From Bog-473 sp963764305 (GTDB lineage Bacteria; Actinomycetota; Acidimicrobiia; Acidimicrobiales; RAAP-2): a stretch of DNA of 64,000 nt. Below are positions 16,875-25,074 of this stretch, one piece after another; the stretch's first letter is position 1; each line of letters opens with the position of its first letter. The DNA is taken from NCBI GenBank assembly GCA_963764305.1, contig CAVXSD010000009.1:310001-374000 (forward strand), in the 5' to 3' direction. The notes beneath the pieces are model-generated. The model was not told the DNA's origin. It saw only the letters and a list, made by a program, of their open reading frames with translations, and searched no databases. The position numbers were made by a program, and so were the translations under genes.

Positions 16875-17960
16875 CTAAAGGGTTCGAGACGGCGGATTTA
16901 CCGTCATGAGCTGATCCGATGCTTCCCATGGCGAGCTCCCGTCCGCCACAACCGGCACAATGGATCCAATCGTTCCTTGCCCCTGTGCAGCGACCTGGCC
17001 CGCCGCAACGTCGACGCCTTCTCTCACGGCGCTATGCATCGCTTCGCGTAGGGCCTTCGCGCGGTCGAATTGCAGGGTCACGTAGATCGCATGCCCCTTG
17101 TTGCGGAGCTCCCACAGGACTCGGCGGATGGCTGTCCACAGATATCTCGCGGGCGAGAGATAGAGCCAGAAGGTCCATCCGACGTAAAGGTCACCCCCGT
17201 TTTCGAAGCAGGAGACAAACCCGCGGAAGATTCCCTGCTTGATTTCAAGCACGTCACGCGGTCCCTGGCTCATCACCTTGAAACGCCGCAGTTGTAGTGA
17301 GTCCATAGGTGTGTTCCGGCGTTGCAGGGCCCACGCAATATGGTCGAAGACGATGGGCGCCGCTTGACCTCTATCGTCCACGGAGAACTTCCACTCAGAG
17401 AGTTGACCTGGAAGCTTTGAGAGCCAATAAACGCAGGCCATCACGAAGCACCATGCGAGGAAGAGCAGCACCCCGATAACGACGCCGAACGAATGGTTGG
17501 CGACGCCCAGGATTGTCCCAATGATAAAGATCGGAATGCAGCCGACGGCCCAGACAACCAACATCAGGAATCCTCGCCGCAGCACCTCGAGTATGAACCG
17601 GGTACTGCGCAGTGGGTCGAATTCCTCAAGCTGTTGTTCCTTCTCGTACATCATCCGCTGGCCGATATACACCGTGTTGGGTGCCGCCTGTCCCAGCAAC
17701 TGGTCCGAGGCCAGCAAGTCTGGGAACACAGCGGACGCTGGCTGCTCGTCGATGGGCGATGCAGGTATGAAACTGGGTTCAGATGTTTTCGCAGGGGGGG
17801 CTACTGACCCGGCGAAAGTCGTCGCCCCCATCCTCATGGGAGCCTCTGGCGGGCCAGACCAGGCGTCGGTTTCGACGAGACTGACCTGTTTCGCCCCACA
17901 AGAAGTACAAAAAGTGTCCCCTGGATCGATGTCATCCCTACAGCTTGTGCATGTAGCCAT
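16875..17960 (-). CDS. Zinc-ribbon membrane protein of the toxin/ATPase operon
   Basis: An N-terminal zinc ribbon (CTSCRDDIDPGDTFCTSCG, residues 4-22) is followed by a disordered linker (about 30-95), two close membrane segments (about 128-152 and 158-180) and a cytoplasmic-looking alpha/beta region (FSVDDRGQAAPIVFDHIAWAL, FVSCFENGGDLYVGWTFWLY). This topology suits a membrane anchor or platform. The gene is first in a tight minus-strand operon, ending 36 bp before the ATPase start, so I infer that it recruits the HerA-like ATPase to the membrane. ATG 17960. No catalytic residues are recognised. Confidence 0.78.
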   Translation of the reverse strand: MATCTSCRDDIDPGDTFCTSCGAKQVSLVETDAWSGPPEAPMRMGATTFAGSVAPPAKTSEPSFIPASPIDEQPASAVFPDLLASDQLLGQAAPNTVYIGQRMMYEKEQQLEEFDPLRSTRFILEVLRRGFLMLVVWAVGCIPIFIIGTILGVANHSFGVVIGVLLFLAWCFVMACVYWLSKLPGQLSEWKFSVDDRGQAAPIVFDHIAWALQRRNTPMDSLQLRRFKVMSQGPRDVLEIKQGIFRGFVSCFENGGDLYVGWTFWLYLSPARYLWTAIRRVLWELRNKGHAIYVTLQFDRAKALREAMHSAVREGVDVAAGQVAAQGQGTIGSIVPVVADGSSPWEASDQLMTVNPPSRTL

Positions 17961-18418
17961 GGCCCTCCCGTCCTAGGTTCAGGCGTACCAAGCCCGCCTC
18001 TTGATCACGTTAACCCCGGTTGCCTGAGCGTGCCATTGGAATTTGGATCCCGCCCGATGGCCCGCGTCAACCAGGGGCATTGGGTCCTGGGTCGCCTTCA
18101 ACTGGCATTGCAGATCCGGTATGACATTGCTACCGTTGCCCTCAACGGGACCAGGCAGCTCGCGGAAGTGGTAGCGACTCGATGACTGCCCATGGGGGCG
18201 GCGAGGCGGGTTCAGGGCGGCGGGGGCTGCTCAACCGGCGAAAAGGGAGGAGGGAAGGGTGGATGCCCTACCGGGCTGGCGTCCTGAACTTTCGGATGGC
18301 ACGAGCTCAGGTTCTTCTCACACGGCGGCAAGCCCACGCGACTCGTCAGCAACAACAACTTCGAGGTGGTGTCTGCCTCCGACGAGAATCTAAGCGCTAC
18401 CTCGGTAGCGGCAACGAG
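17961..18418. other. Upstream region of the toxin/ATPase operon
   Basis: About 460 bp with no supported gene. It contains the block at 18012-18028 shared with 8637-8654 and presumably the operon promoter on the minus strand. The IS3 element is inserted at its far end. Confidence 0.4.
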
Positions 18419-18473
18419 TGGGCTTCCACCGGTCTGACGGACATCCAACATCAGGGGCACGGCCCCGGAAAGG

Positions 18474-18791
18474 ATGTCCAAAATGGAGACCATGGAGAAG
18501 AGGAAGCAGCGTCCGCGCCGCTCGTTCACTCCGGAGTTCAAGGCTGAGATCGTCGAGCTGTGCCGGCGCGGCGATCGCAGCATCGGCCAGGTGGCCAAGG
18601 ACTTCGATCTGACCGAGACCAACGTGCGCACCTGGGTGAAACAAGACCAGATCGACCAGGGTGAGCGCCCCGGCCTCACCACCGAGGAGAAGGAGGAGCT
18701 CACCCGGTTGCGCCGGGAGAACCGCTCCCTCAAAGAGGATGTCGAGGTCCTCAAGCGTGCGACAGTTTTCTTCGCCAAGGAGACCCGATGA
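18474..18791 (+). CDS. IS3 transposase OrfA
   Basis: This 105-aa OrfA has an HTH (SFTPEFKAEIVELCRRGDRS, then GQVAKDFDLTETNVRTW) and a leucine-zipper tail (LRRENRSLKEDVEVLKRATV). It binds the IS ends and joins OrfB. ATG 18474; its last four bases overlap the orfB start. Confidence 0.92.
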   Translation: MSKMETMEKRKQRPRRSFTPEFKAEIVELCRRGDRSIGQVAKDFDLTETNVRTWVKQDQIDQGERPGLTTEEKEELTRLRRENRSLKEDVEVLKRATVFFAKETR

Positions 18792-19674
18792 AGCTGGACC
18801 CCTTCATCGAGGCGGAGAAGACCGCAGGTCACAGCGTCCAAAGGACGTGTGCTCTGTTCGAGGTCTCCAAGTCCGCCTACTACGAGCGCCGCAACGGCGT
18901 TCCGTCACGCCGCGACGTCACCGACGCCGAGCTGCTCGAGCTGATCCGCGCCATCCACAAGGAATCCAATGGGACCTATGGCGCCCCCCGGATCCACAAG
19001 GAGCTCCTGCACCGCCACGTGGCGTGCGGCAAGCGCAAGGTGACCAGGCTGATGCGCCAGGCCGGCCTCGAGGGCCGGTGCAAGAAGCGCTGGCGCAAGA
19101 CCACCGTCGCCGACCCCGACGCCGAGGCGGCCCGTGACCTCATCCAGCGTCACTTCGGACCCTGCGAAGAAATGGACCGGCGTTATGTCGGCGACATCAC
19201 CTATATCGCCACGTGGGAGGGCTGGGCCTACCTGGCGACAGTCATCGACCTGGCCAGCCGCCGGGTCGTCGGCTGGGCCCTGGCTGATCACATGCGCACC
19301 GAGCTCGTCGAAGACGCCCTCACCATGGCGTTTGCCAACCGGGCACCAGAGCATGGCGTCATTTTTCATTCGGACAGGGGCTGTCAATATACGAGCGGTG
19401 ACTTCGCCGAACTGGCCCGGGCCAACGGCGTCGTGCTCTCGGTCGGACGCAAGGGCGAGTGCTGGACAACGCGGTGGCCGAGAGCTTCTTCGCCACCATC
19501 AAGCGCGAGCTCATCGACACACGTTCATGGCCGACGAGGACCGGACTTCGACGCGGTGTCTTCGAGTACATCGAGGGCTGGTACAACACGCGCCGGCTGC
19601 ACTCGACGCTCGGCTACCTCAGCCCCGCTCAATACGAAGCTGTCCACCACAACGCCGACCGTCAGGCGGCATAA
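18788..19674 (+). pseudogene. IS3 transposase OrfB, one frameshift
   Basis: HTH_21 (SNGTYGAPRIHKELL) and the rve core are read in the first frame, with catalytic D in VGDITYI and D in HSDRGCQYTS. At about 19461 the conserved CWDNAVAESFFA lacks one G in TGCTGGACAAC, shifting the frame. The remainder, with the catalytic E (AESFFATIKRELI) and the C-terminal YNTRRLHSTLGYLSP, continues in the next frame to TAA 19672-19674. Repairing one base restores a normal OrfB of about 295 aa, so this is either a fresh mutation or a sequencing error. Confidence 0.9.
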
Positions 19675-19793
19675 TCAACACAAGCAACCTGTCCGTCGAA
19701 CCGGATCAAGCCCAGAGTGAGAGCTTTGTCAGGGGTGTACCTGAAAAATCAAAGCGGGCGACGTTGGGCCACGGAGCAGGAGACATTCCTGTG

Positions 19794-20189
19794 GTGAGCC
19801 AGGAGCAGCAACCCTCTACGCCTCGGGAAGTGACGCCACCCCGACCGAGCCGGTTCTGCTCACAATGCGGAACGATACTGAGGGTATTGCCGCCTGCTGC
19901 TCACAATGCAGACAACGGGTTGCCGACCATCGATGAAGACTGCGCTCGAATGTGCTCCAAGGATGGTCCCCCTTGGTACTTGCTGCAGCATGAGGGCAAT
20001 GTTTGGTCCCGAATCCAGCGTGGTCCTGGAAGTCACGTCGCTCGAAATGTTGGGGCGCCCCGAGAGATGCTCGCAACACGAAAAAGACACAAGAACACAG
20101 AAAAGACACAGAATTGCGGTTGTTGGTGGTCAATAACGGCAAGTAATGGATACCGTGTTTTCCCTGTTCAGCGCACTAAACAGCGTTGA
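19794..20189 (+). CDS. Possible zinc-ribbon fragment, 131 aa
   Basis: A GTG (19791 or 19794) follows AGGAGA and opens a frame with a Pro/Ser-rich start and a half zinc ribbon (RFCSQCGT). The rest has no recognised domain and runs into the att-like repeat. A 12-base direct repeat (TGCTCACAATGC) flanks the CxxC region, so the second half of the ribbon may have been altered. It is probably the broken N-terminus of another zinc-ribbon gene. Confidence 0.3.
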   Translation: MSQEQQPSTPREVTPPRPSRFCSQCGTILRVLPPAAHNADNGLPTIDEDCARMCSKDGPPWYLLQHEGNVWSRIQRGPGSHVARNVGAPREMLATRKRHKNTEKTQNCGCWWSITASNGYRVFPVQRTKQR

Positions 20190-20239
20190 CGTCGACTTTT
20201 ACATTCGCGCTTCGGCCGGTTCGAATCCCGCCACCTCCA
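20011..20239 (+). repeat. Att-like repeat, copy 1, ending in a tRNA 3' end
   Basis: About 229 bp, diverged but clearly related to 29037-29268 and 52855-53084. It contains two AAAGACACA-type direct repeats about 22 bp apart (in 20080-20112) and ends at 20218-20239 with GGTTCGAATCCCGCC followed by ACCTCCA, the T-loop and acceptor 3' strand of a tRNA. The 5' part of a tRNA is absent. This is the expected structure of an attL/attR site made by integration at a tRNA gene. Confidence 0.75.
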
Positions 20240-20737
20240 AGGGCTCTCACGCGAGATCGTGAGGGTCGTTGGAGGTGCACCAACGTCCCCGTAGCGTTCG
20301 AGGATCTCGCGTGCCCACGCGATGGCGTCGCTCACACGAATGCCCGAAGGCTGTGGGGTCGTCCAGAGCTCGAGGTTCCCGGGACGGTTGTCGTCCCGCA
20401 CGCCGTTTCGATGATGAACGGTTTCGCCATCGCGCAAGTGCCGGCCGAGCAGATCCTCTGCCACGAGAATGTGCTCGAAGACATACGGGCCACTCGTCGC
20501 ACGAGGATGTCCGGCCGCACGCACAATCACGTAACCCGCCTTGTGCCTCGTACGTCCACCCTTCCAGTTGCCGTTCGCTTCCGTCGAAACGCTACGACAG
20601 ACTCCACAGGTCGCTGACTTCACCTGTTTGGAGCGACCGCATTCGCAGACGCCTCGGGAGCGACATGAGGGGCACCGAAGGTGACGACTCGAAGGACGAA
20701 AGACACGTTGACACTCCTGGCATCGACGGCATCGCAC
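20168..20737 (-). CDS. HNH endonuclease with zinc-ribbon N-terminus
   Basis: This 189-aa protein has four CxxC pairs in the first 50 residues (CRRCQEC, CPSC, CECG, CGVC), then an HNH_3-type nuclease domain: GYVIVRAAGHPRA, YVFEHILVAEDLLGRHL and VHHRNGVRDDNRPGNLELW, with the catalytic His pair and Asn. Such small homing-type nucleases are common in phages and islands. Its last 35 or so codons (after EILERYGDVG) read backwards through the tRNA-end repeat, so the natural stop was probably replaced on integration. A truncated copy of its 3' part lies at 53088-53205. Confidence 0.82.
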   Translation of the reverse strand: MRCRRCQECQRVFRPSSRHLRCPSCRSRGVCECGRSKQVKSATCGVCRSVSTEANGNWKGGRTRHKAGYVIVRAAGHPRATSGPYVFEHILVAEDLLGRHLRDGETVHHRNGVRDDNRPGNLELWTTPQPSGIRVSDAIAWAREILERYGDVGAPPTTLTISRESPWRWRDSNRPKRECKSRRQRCLVR

Positions 20738-20879
20738 GGCAAAACGCTAACCATCGGTTGTGACCGGGAGCATTGAGCTACAAAGGCCGACCGTCTGGTG
20801 TCGTCTCGACTCGCTCAACGATCACTGAGTGATCGGTGCGCGACACCCTCAAGACCTAGGGATGGGTCCATTTGATCGT

Positions 20880-21165
20880 CGGCATCATTGTTGCGGGTCC
20901 CCCCGGCGCAGCCCGAGCAGCACGCGCTCATGACCGCGCTCGTCGAGGCGTTCGGAACCGGCGAGGAGGAGCTTGCGAATCCGATAGACGGGTCGGCCTG
21001 GCGCCCCCGGTGATCGAGAGTCTCGTTCTGGACCCAGCGCCGCACCTTCTCGACAACCTGGTTGGCGACGCGAACGACGTGGAACGGATCCGCGGACGCG
21101 AACGGTGTGCTCGAGATGTCAGGCGGTGCCGCGCCGGTAGCTCGGCCGGGTCGGTGGCGACCACC
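20880..21165 (-). pseudogene. ISL3-family transposase remnant
   Basis: Minus-strand frames give EVVATDPAE, then ADPFHVVRVANQVVEKVRRW and VQNETLDHRGRQADP, then the equivalent of YRIRKLLLAGSERLDERG. These are in the order of the ISL3 DDE transposase core (VATDLAE...HVVADPFHVV...RRRVQNETLGHRGRK). At least two frame changes and both ends missing make it a remnant. It abuts the stop of the YVTN gene at 21170. Confidence 0.7.
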
Positions 21166-21169
21166 TCGA

Positions 21170-24100
21170 TTAGAAACCAGTCGCTGCGATAATCGACCCG
21201 TTGAGGTGCGTAGCGGACATGCCGCCGTCGTTAGGTGCGTCACCGTACGGGACTACGGTTCCATTCGCTGAGCTGATCCAGTAGCCACCACCGTCCGATG
21301 TGGTGGAGATCGCCGTGGCCGGGTTCAAGCCTCCGAATGCCCCTGCAGCATTGCCATAGTGGCCTGCATCCCCATAGCTGTAGACGGTGCCGTTTGCGGT
21401 GAGGATCCAATACCCACCACCGTCCGGAGTCCGCACTGCCGAGGTGACCGGGGACCCGGTGTTCCCGGGTGCGCCGTAATAGGAGGCATCACCGAATGTG
21501 TAGATGCTCCCAGTCTTCGTCACCAGCCAGTAACCATTCCCGCTGGCATCGGGCATGACCGCAACCGCCGCTCCAGAGCAGCCCCCGATGCCTGGGCACG
21601 ACCCAGCGAAGTGAGCGTCACCGAAGGCGAAGACGCCACCGTCAGAAGCCACCATGAAGTATCCGTTGCCGGTAACTGATGGCACCATGCCCACGATCGG
21701 AGCGTTCAGACTATTAGGCAGACCCGATCCTGCCGGGTGCAAACCAAGACCCGGGATCGAGCCAAAGAATCCGGTGTTGAAGGCGAAGATGCCGCCGTCT
21801 GAGGCATCGAGCCAGTATCCGCCGTGATCGGTCGTAGGCACGATGCCGACGACGGGACGCTGGAGCTTGAGGCTGCCTGTCGAACCGTGGAACTGGGCAG
21901 AGCCAAAGGTAAAGATTCCGCCATCAGATCCGACAAGCCAGTAGCCGTGTGTTGGCGTTGACGGTGGCGGTGGCGGTGGCGGAGAGCTAACCGTAAGTGT
22001 GGCTGTGCCGGCGGCGGTGCCGTCGGTGCCGGTGATGGTGTAGGTGCCGGCATGGGTGGCGGTGCAGGTGTGGGCGCTGTTGTCACAGGTCGCCCCGGTG
22101 CCGGTCGAGTTGGGGCTGATGCTCAGCGTGGTGGCACTAGTCACATCGCCCAGGCTGTTGCCGTACTTGTCGAGGCCGGTGGCCGTGTAAGCCTGGGATG
22201 TCCCGGCGGCGACGCTGGGCGCGGCTGGCGACAGGACCAGATGGTTCAGGGCGCCAGGGTTTACCGTGATGGTGATGGGTGCAGAGAGGGCGTCTGGCGC
22301 GTAGCCATTGGTTACCTTCATGGTGAAGGTGAATGGCCCGCTAACGGTGGGGGTGCCAGACAGGACGCCAGTCGTTGGGTTCAAGCTCATACCGGTCGGG
22401 AGCGTGCCGCTCGCTACGGCGAAGGTGGGTGGCGCGGAGCCGGTGGCGGCAAATATGTAGCTGTACGCGGATCCGGCAGTGGCTGAGCTCGGGGGGCTGA
22501 CTGCGGTGAACGTGGGAGAAAAGGAAACTAGAAACGGATAGGCGGTGATGGTGCCGACCAACGGGCTGCTTTGCTGGCCGGTGGTCGTGGTAGTGGCTAC
22601 TTGGGCGTCGGTGGCGAATGCGTAGAGAATGTGGATTCCGGGCTGCAGCGGTGCGGTTGTGGCCGTAAAGGCGTTCGCGGCCGTTTTGGTTGCGTCTCGC
22701 CATGGCCCCTGCCAGGAGTCGACCTGGTACTCCACCCCTCCGACAGCGGGGGACTGGGGGCTGAAGGCGGTCGACGCGGTCAATGTGAACGTCGGGGTGG
22801 CCGAGGTGGCGGTAGTCGCCGCCAGCGGCGCGATGTCCACCTGAAGTGGCAGGCTCTGCGCCCGCTGCTCAGTGACGACCGTAACACTGTTATCGCTTGA
22901 AAAGTTGGCGACGTAGATCTTGTTGGTCACTGGGTTGACGCCCACCCCACGCGGGTAGGTGCCGACGGTTACGGTGGTGGTGGTGTTGGTCGCCCCGTCG
23001 ATGACCGTGGCGTTGTTACTGCCCCCGTTGGCGACGTAAATCTTGTTGGTCGTGGCGTTGACCGCCACTCCCGCTGGATTGGGACCGGCGGCCACGGTAG
23101 TGGTGGTGTTCGTCGCTGCGTCGATCACCGTCACGTTGGCACTGCCATAGTTGGCGACGTACACCTTGTTGGTGACGGGGTTGACCGCGACTCCGGCCGG
23201 ACCGGCACCCGCGGCCACGGTGGTGGTGGCGTTGGTGGCCCCATCGATGACCGTCACATTGCTGCTGTCCTCGTTTGGCACGTAAATCTTGTTGGTCGTC
23301 GCGTTTACCGCCACATCGTGCGGATGGGTGCCGGCGGCAACAGTGGTGGCCGTAGTGTTGGAGGCTCCGTCGATCACCGTCACGCTGGCACTGAGATAGT
23401 CGGCGACGTACACCTTGTTGGTGACGGGGTTGACCGCGACTCCGGCCGGGCCGGCACCTGCGTTCACTGTGGTAGTGGTATTCGTGGCCCCGTCGATGAC
23501 GGTCACGTTGTTGCTTGAAGAGTTGCTGACGTAGATCTTGTTGGTCACCGGGTTGACAGCCACCCCGTACGGCGCCTCGCCGGTGGGAACGGTGGTGGTG
23601 GCGTTCGTGGCCCCGTCGATGACGGTCACGCTGTTGCTGCCTCCGTTGGCGACGTACACTTTGTTGGTGATGGGGTTGACCGCCACCGCAGCCGGATCGC
23701 TGCCGGTGGGAACGGTGGTGGTGGCGTTCGTGGCCCCGTCAATGACCGTCACGTTGCCGCTGTAGTTGTTCGTGACGTAGGTCTTGTTGGTGATCGGGTT
23801 AACCGCAACCTCGTATGGCAGGGTGCCGGCGGGAACGGTGGTGGTGGCGTTCGTGGCCCCGTCGATGACGGTCACGCTGTTGCTGCCTCCGTTGGCGACG
23901 TAGATCTTGCTGGTCACCGGGTTCACCGCCACCCCCTCGGGGCTGCTGGCGGCGGCCAGAGTGGAGGTGGTATCGGTTGCCCCGTCGATGACGGTCACGT
24001 TGTTGCTGATGCTGTTGGTGACGTAGATCTTGTTGGTGATCGGGTTCAGAGCCACTCCGTAGGGGCCGGCGCCGGCGGGAACGGTGGTGGTGGCGTTCGT

Positions 24101-24940
24101 GGCGCCGTCGATCAAAGTCACGTTGCTGCTGCCTTCGTTGGCCACGTAAATCTTGTCAGTGACGGGATCGACTGCCACCCCATACGGCAGGCTCCCGGCG
24201 GCCACGGTGGTCGTGGCGTTGGTGGCCCCATCGATGACCGTCACGTTACTGCTGCCTTCATCAGTAACGTAGATCTTGTTGGTGACGGGGTTGACCGCCA
24301 CTCCAGCCGGTTCGTTGCCAGCTCCCACCATGGTGGTGGTATTGGTGGCCCCATCGATGACCGTCACGCTGCTACCGCTGTTATCCGTGACGTAGATCTT
24401 GTTGGTGACCGGGTTGACCGCTACGCCATACGGGTAGGCGCCGACGGGCACCGTGGTCGTAGTATCAGTGGCTCCGTCGATGACCGTCACATCATTGCTC
24501 GACAGGTTGGTGACGTAGATTTTGTTTGTCACCGGGTTGACCGCCACCCCATTCGGGACCGTTCCGGCAGCCACGGTGGTAGTGGTATTGGTGGCCCCGT
24601 CGATGACGGTCACGTTGTTGCTGATGCTGTTGGTGACGTAGATCTTGTTGGTCACCGGGTTGACCGCCACCGCGTATGGGTTGGTTCCGGTGGCCACCGT
24701 GGTGGTCGTATTGGTGGCGCCGTCGATGACGGTCACGTTGTTGCTGGCTTCGTTGGTGACGTAGGTCTTGTTGGTCACCGGGTTGACCGCCAGCTCATGC
24801 GGGCTGCTGGCGGCGGGCACCGTGGTGGTGGCGGTTTCTGCCGAAGCGGGGCCAGCCAGGACCAACGCCGCGGAGAAGGTTGCCGCCGGGGCCAACAGCA
24901 GCCTGAAGACAATTCTTTTGTTTACCGGCCGCTTCGACAT
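21170..24940 (-). CDS. Secreted YVTN beta-propeller protein with Ig-like and YWLV repeats
   Basis: A 1256-aa exported protein starts at ATG 24940 (MSKRPVNKR) after GGAAGG; longer readings run into the divergent gene. The signal peptide ends at about GPASA. Next come 16 tandem 41-residue units (GVAVNPVTNKIYVTN...VTVIDGATNTTTTV), enough for about two propellers. An Ig-like region follows (PPTFAVASGTLPTGMSLNP), then a BIG-like domain, a Pro linker and six units of the type GYWLVGSDGGIFTFGSAQF found in Acidimicrobiia surface proteins. It probably acts outside the cell in adhesion or binding. There is no sortase motif. The DNA repeat is 123 bp. Confidence 0.88.
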   Translation of the reverse strand: MSKRPVNKRIVFRLLLAPAATFSAALVLAGPASAETATTTVPAASSPHELAVNPVTNKTYVTNEASNNVTVIDGATNTTTTVATGTNPYAVAVNPVTNKIYVTNSISNNVTVIDGATNTTTTVAAGTVPNGVAVNPVTNKIYVTNLSSNDVTVIDGATDTTTTVPVGAYPYGVAVNPVTNKIYVTDNSGSSVTVIDGATNTTTMVGAGNEPAGVAVNPVTNKIYVTDEGSSNVTVIDGATNATTTVAAGSLPYGVAVDPVTDKIYVANEGSSNVTLIDGATNATTTVPAGAGPYGVALNPITNKIYVTNSISNNVTVIDGATDTTSTLAAASSPEGVAVNPVTSKIYVANGGSNSVTVIDGATNATTTVPAGTLPYEVAVNPITNKTYVTNNYSGNVTVIDGATNATTTVPTGSDPAAVAVNPITNKVYVANGGSNSVTVIDGATNATTTVPTGEAPYGVAVNPVTNKIYVSNSSSNNVTVIDGATNTTTTVNAGAGPAGVAVNPVTNKVYVADYLSASVTVIDGASNTTATTVAAGTHPHDVAVNATTNKIYVPNEDSSNVTVIDGATNATTTVAAGAGPAGVAVNPVTNKVYVANYGSANVTVIDAATNTTTTVAAGPNPAGVAVNATTNKIYVANGGSNNATVIDGATNTTTTVTVGTYPRGVGVNPVTNKIYVANFSSDNSVTVVTEQRAQSLPLQVDIAPLAATTATSATPTFTLTASTAFSPQSPAVGGVEYQVDSWQGPWRDATKTAANAFTATTAPLQPGIHILYAFATDAQVATTTTTGQQSSPLVGTITAYPFLVSFSPTFTAVSPPSSATAGSAYSYIFAATGSAPPTFAVASGTLPTGMSLNPTTGVLSGTPTVSGPFTFTMKVTNGYAPDALSAPITITVNPGALNHLVLSPAAPSVAAGTSQAYTATGLDKYGNSLGDVTSATTLSISPNSTGTGATCDNSAHTCTATHAGTYTITGTDGTAAGTATLTVSSPPPPPPPSTPTHGYWLVGSDGGIFTFGSAQFHGSTGSLKLQRPVVGIVPTTDHGGYWLDASDGGIFAFNTGFFGSIPGLGLHPAGSGLPNSLNAPIVGMVPSVTGNGYFMVASDGGVFAFGDAHFAGSCPGIGGCSGAAVAVMPDASGNGYWLVTKTGSIYTFGDASYYGAPGNTGSPVTSAVRTPDGGGYWILTANGTVYSYGDAGHYGNAAGAFGGLNPATAISTTSDGGGYWISSANGTVVPYGDAPNDGGMSATHLNGSIIAATGF

Positions 24941-25074
24941 GGTGCCTTCCAAGTGCCGCGATGGACCCAGTTGCCCGTCGCTCATAGCCATTGTGAAGGC
25001 TGGGGGGTTTGTATCACTCGACCTTGAGCGCCAATCTGTTGACATTTGACGCCAAGACGAGCAGGGTCGGTGCA

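Larger units (their letters stand above)
18419..19714 (+). mobile_element. IS3-family insertion sequence with 3-bp target duplication
   Basis: This 1296-bp element has imperfect terminal inverted repeats: the left end reads TGGGCTTCCACCGGTCTGAC and the complement of the right end reads TGGGCTTGATCCGGTTCGAC, both followed by GGACA. The flanking triplet GAG is present on both sides (18416-18418 and 19715-19717), a 3-bp target duplication as usual for IS3. orfA and orfB overlap by ATGA. Confidence 0.88.

Noticed and set aside
20190..20239. A complete tRNA gene
   Set aside because: Only the T-loop and acceptor 3' strand are present here and at 29247 and 53063. No matching 5' acceptor strand, D-arm or anticodon arm could be found at the right distance upstream.
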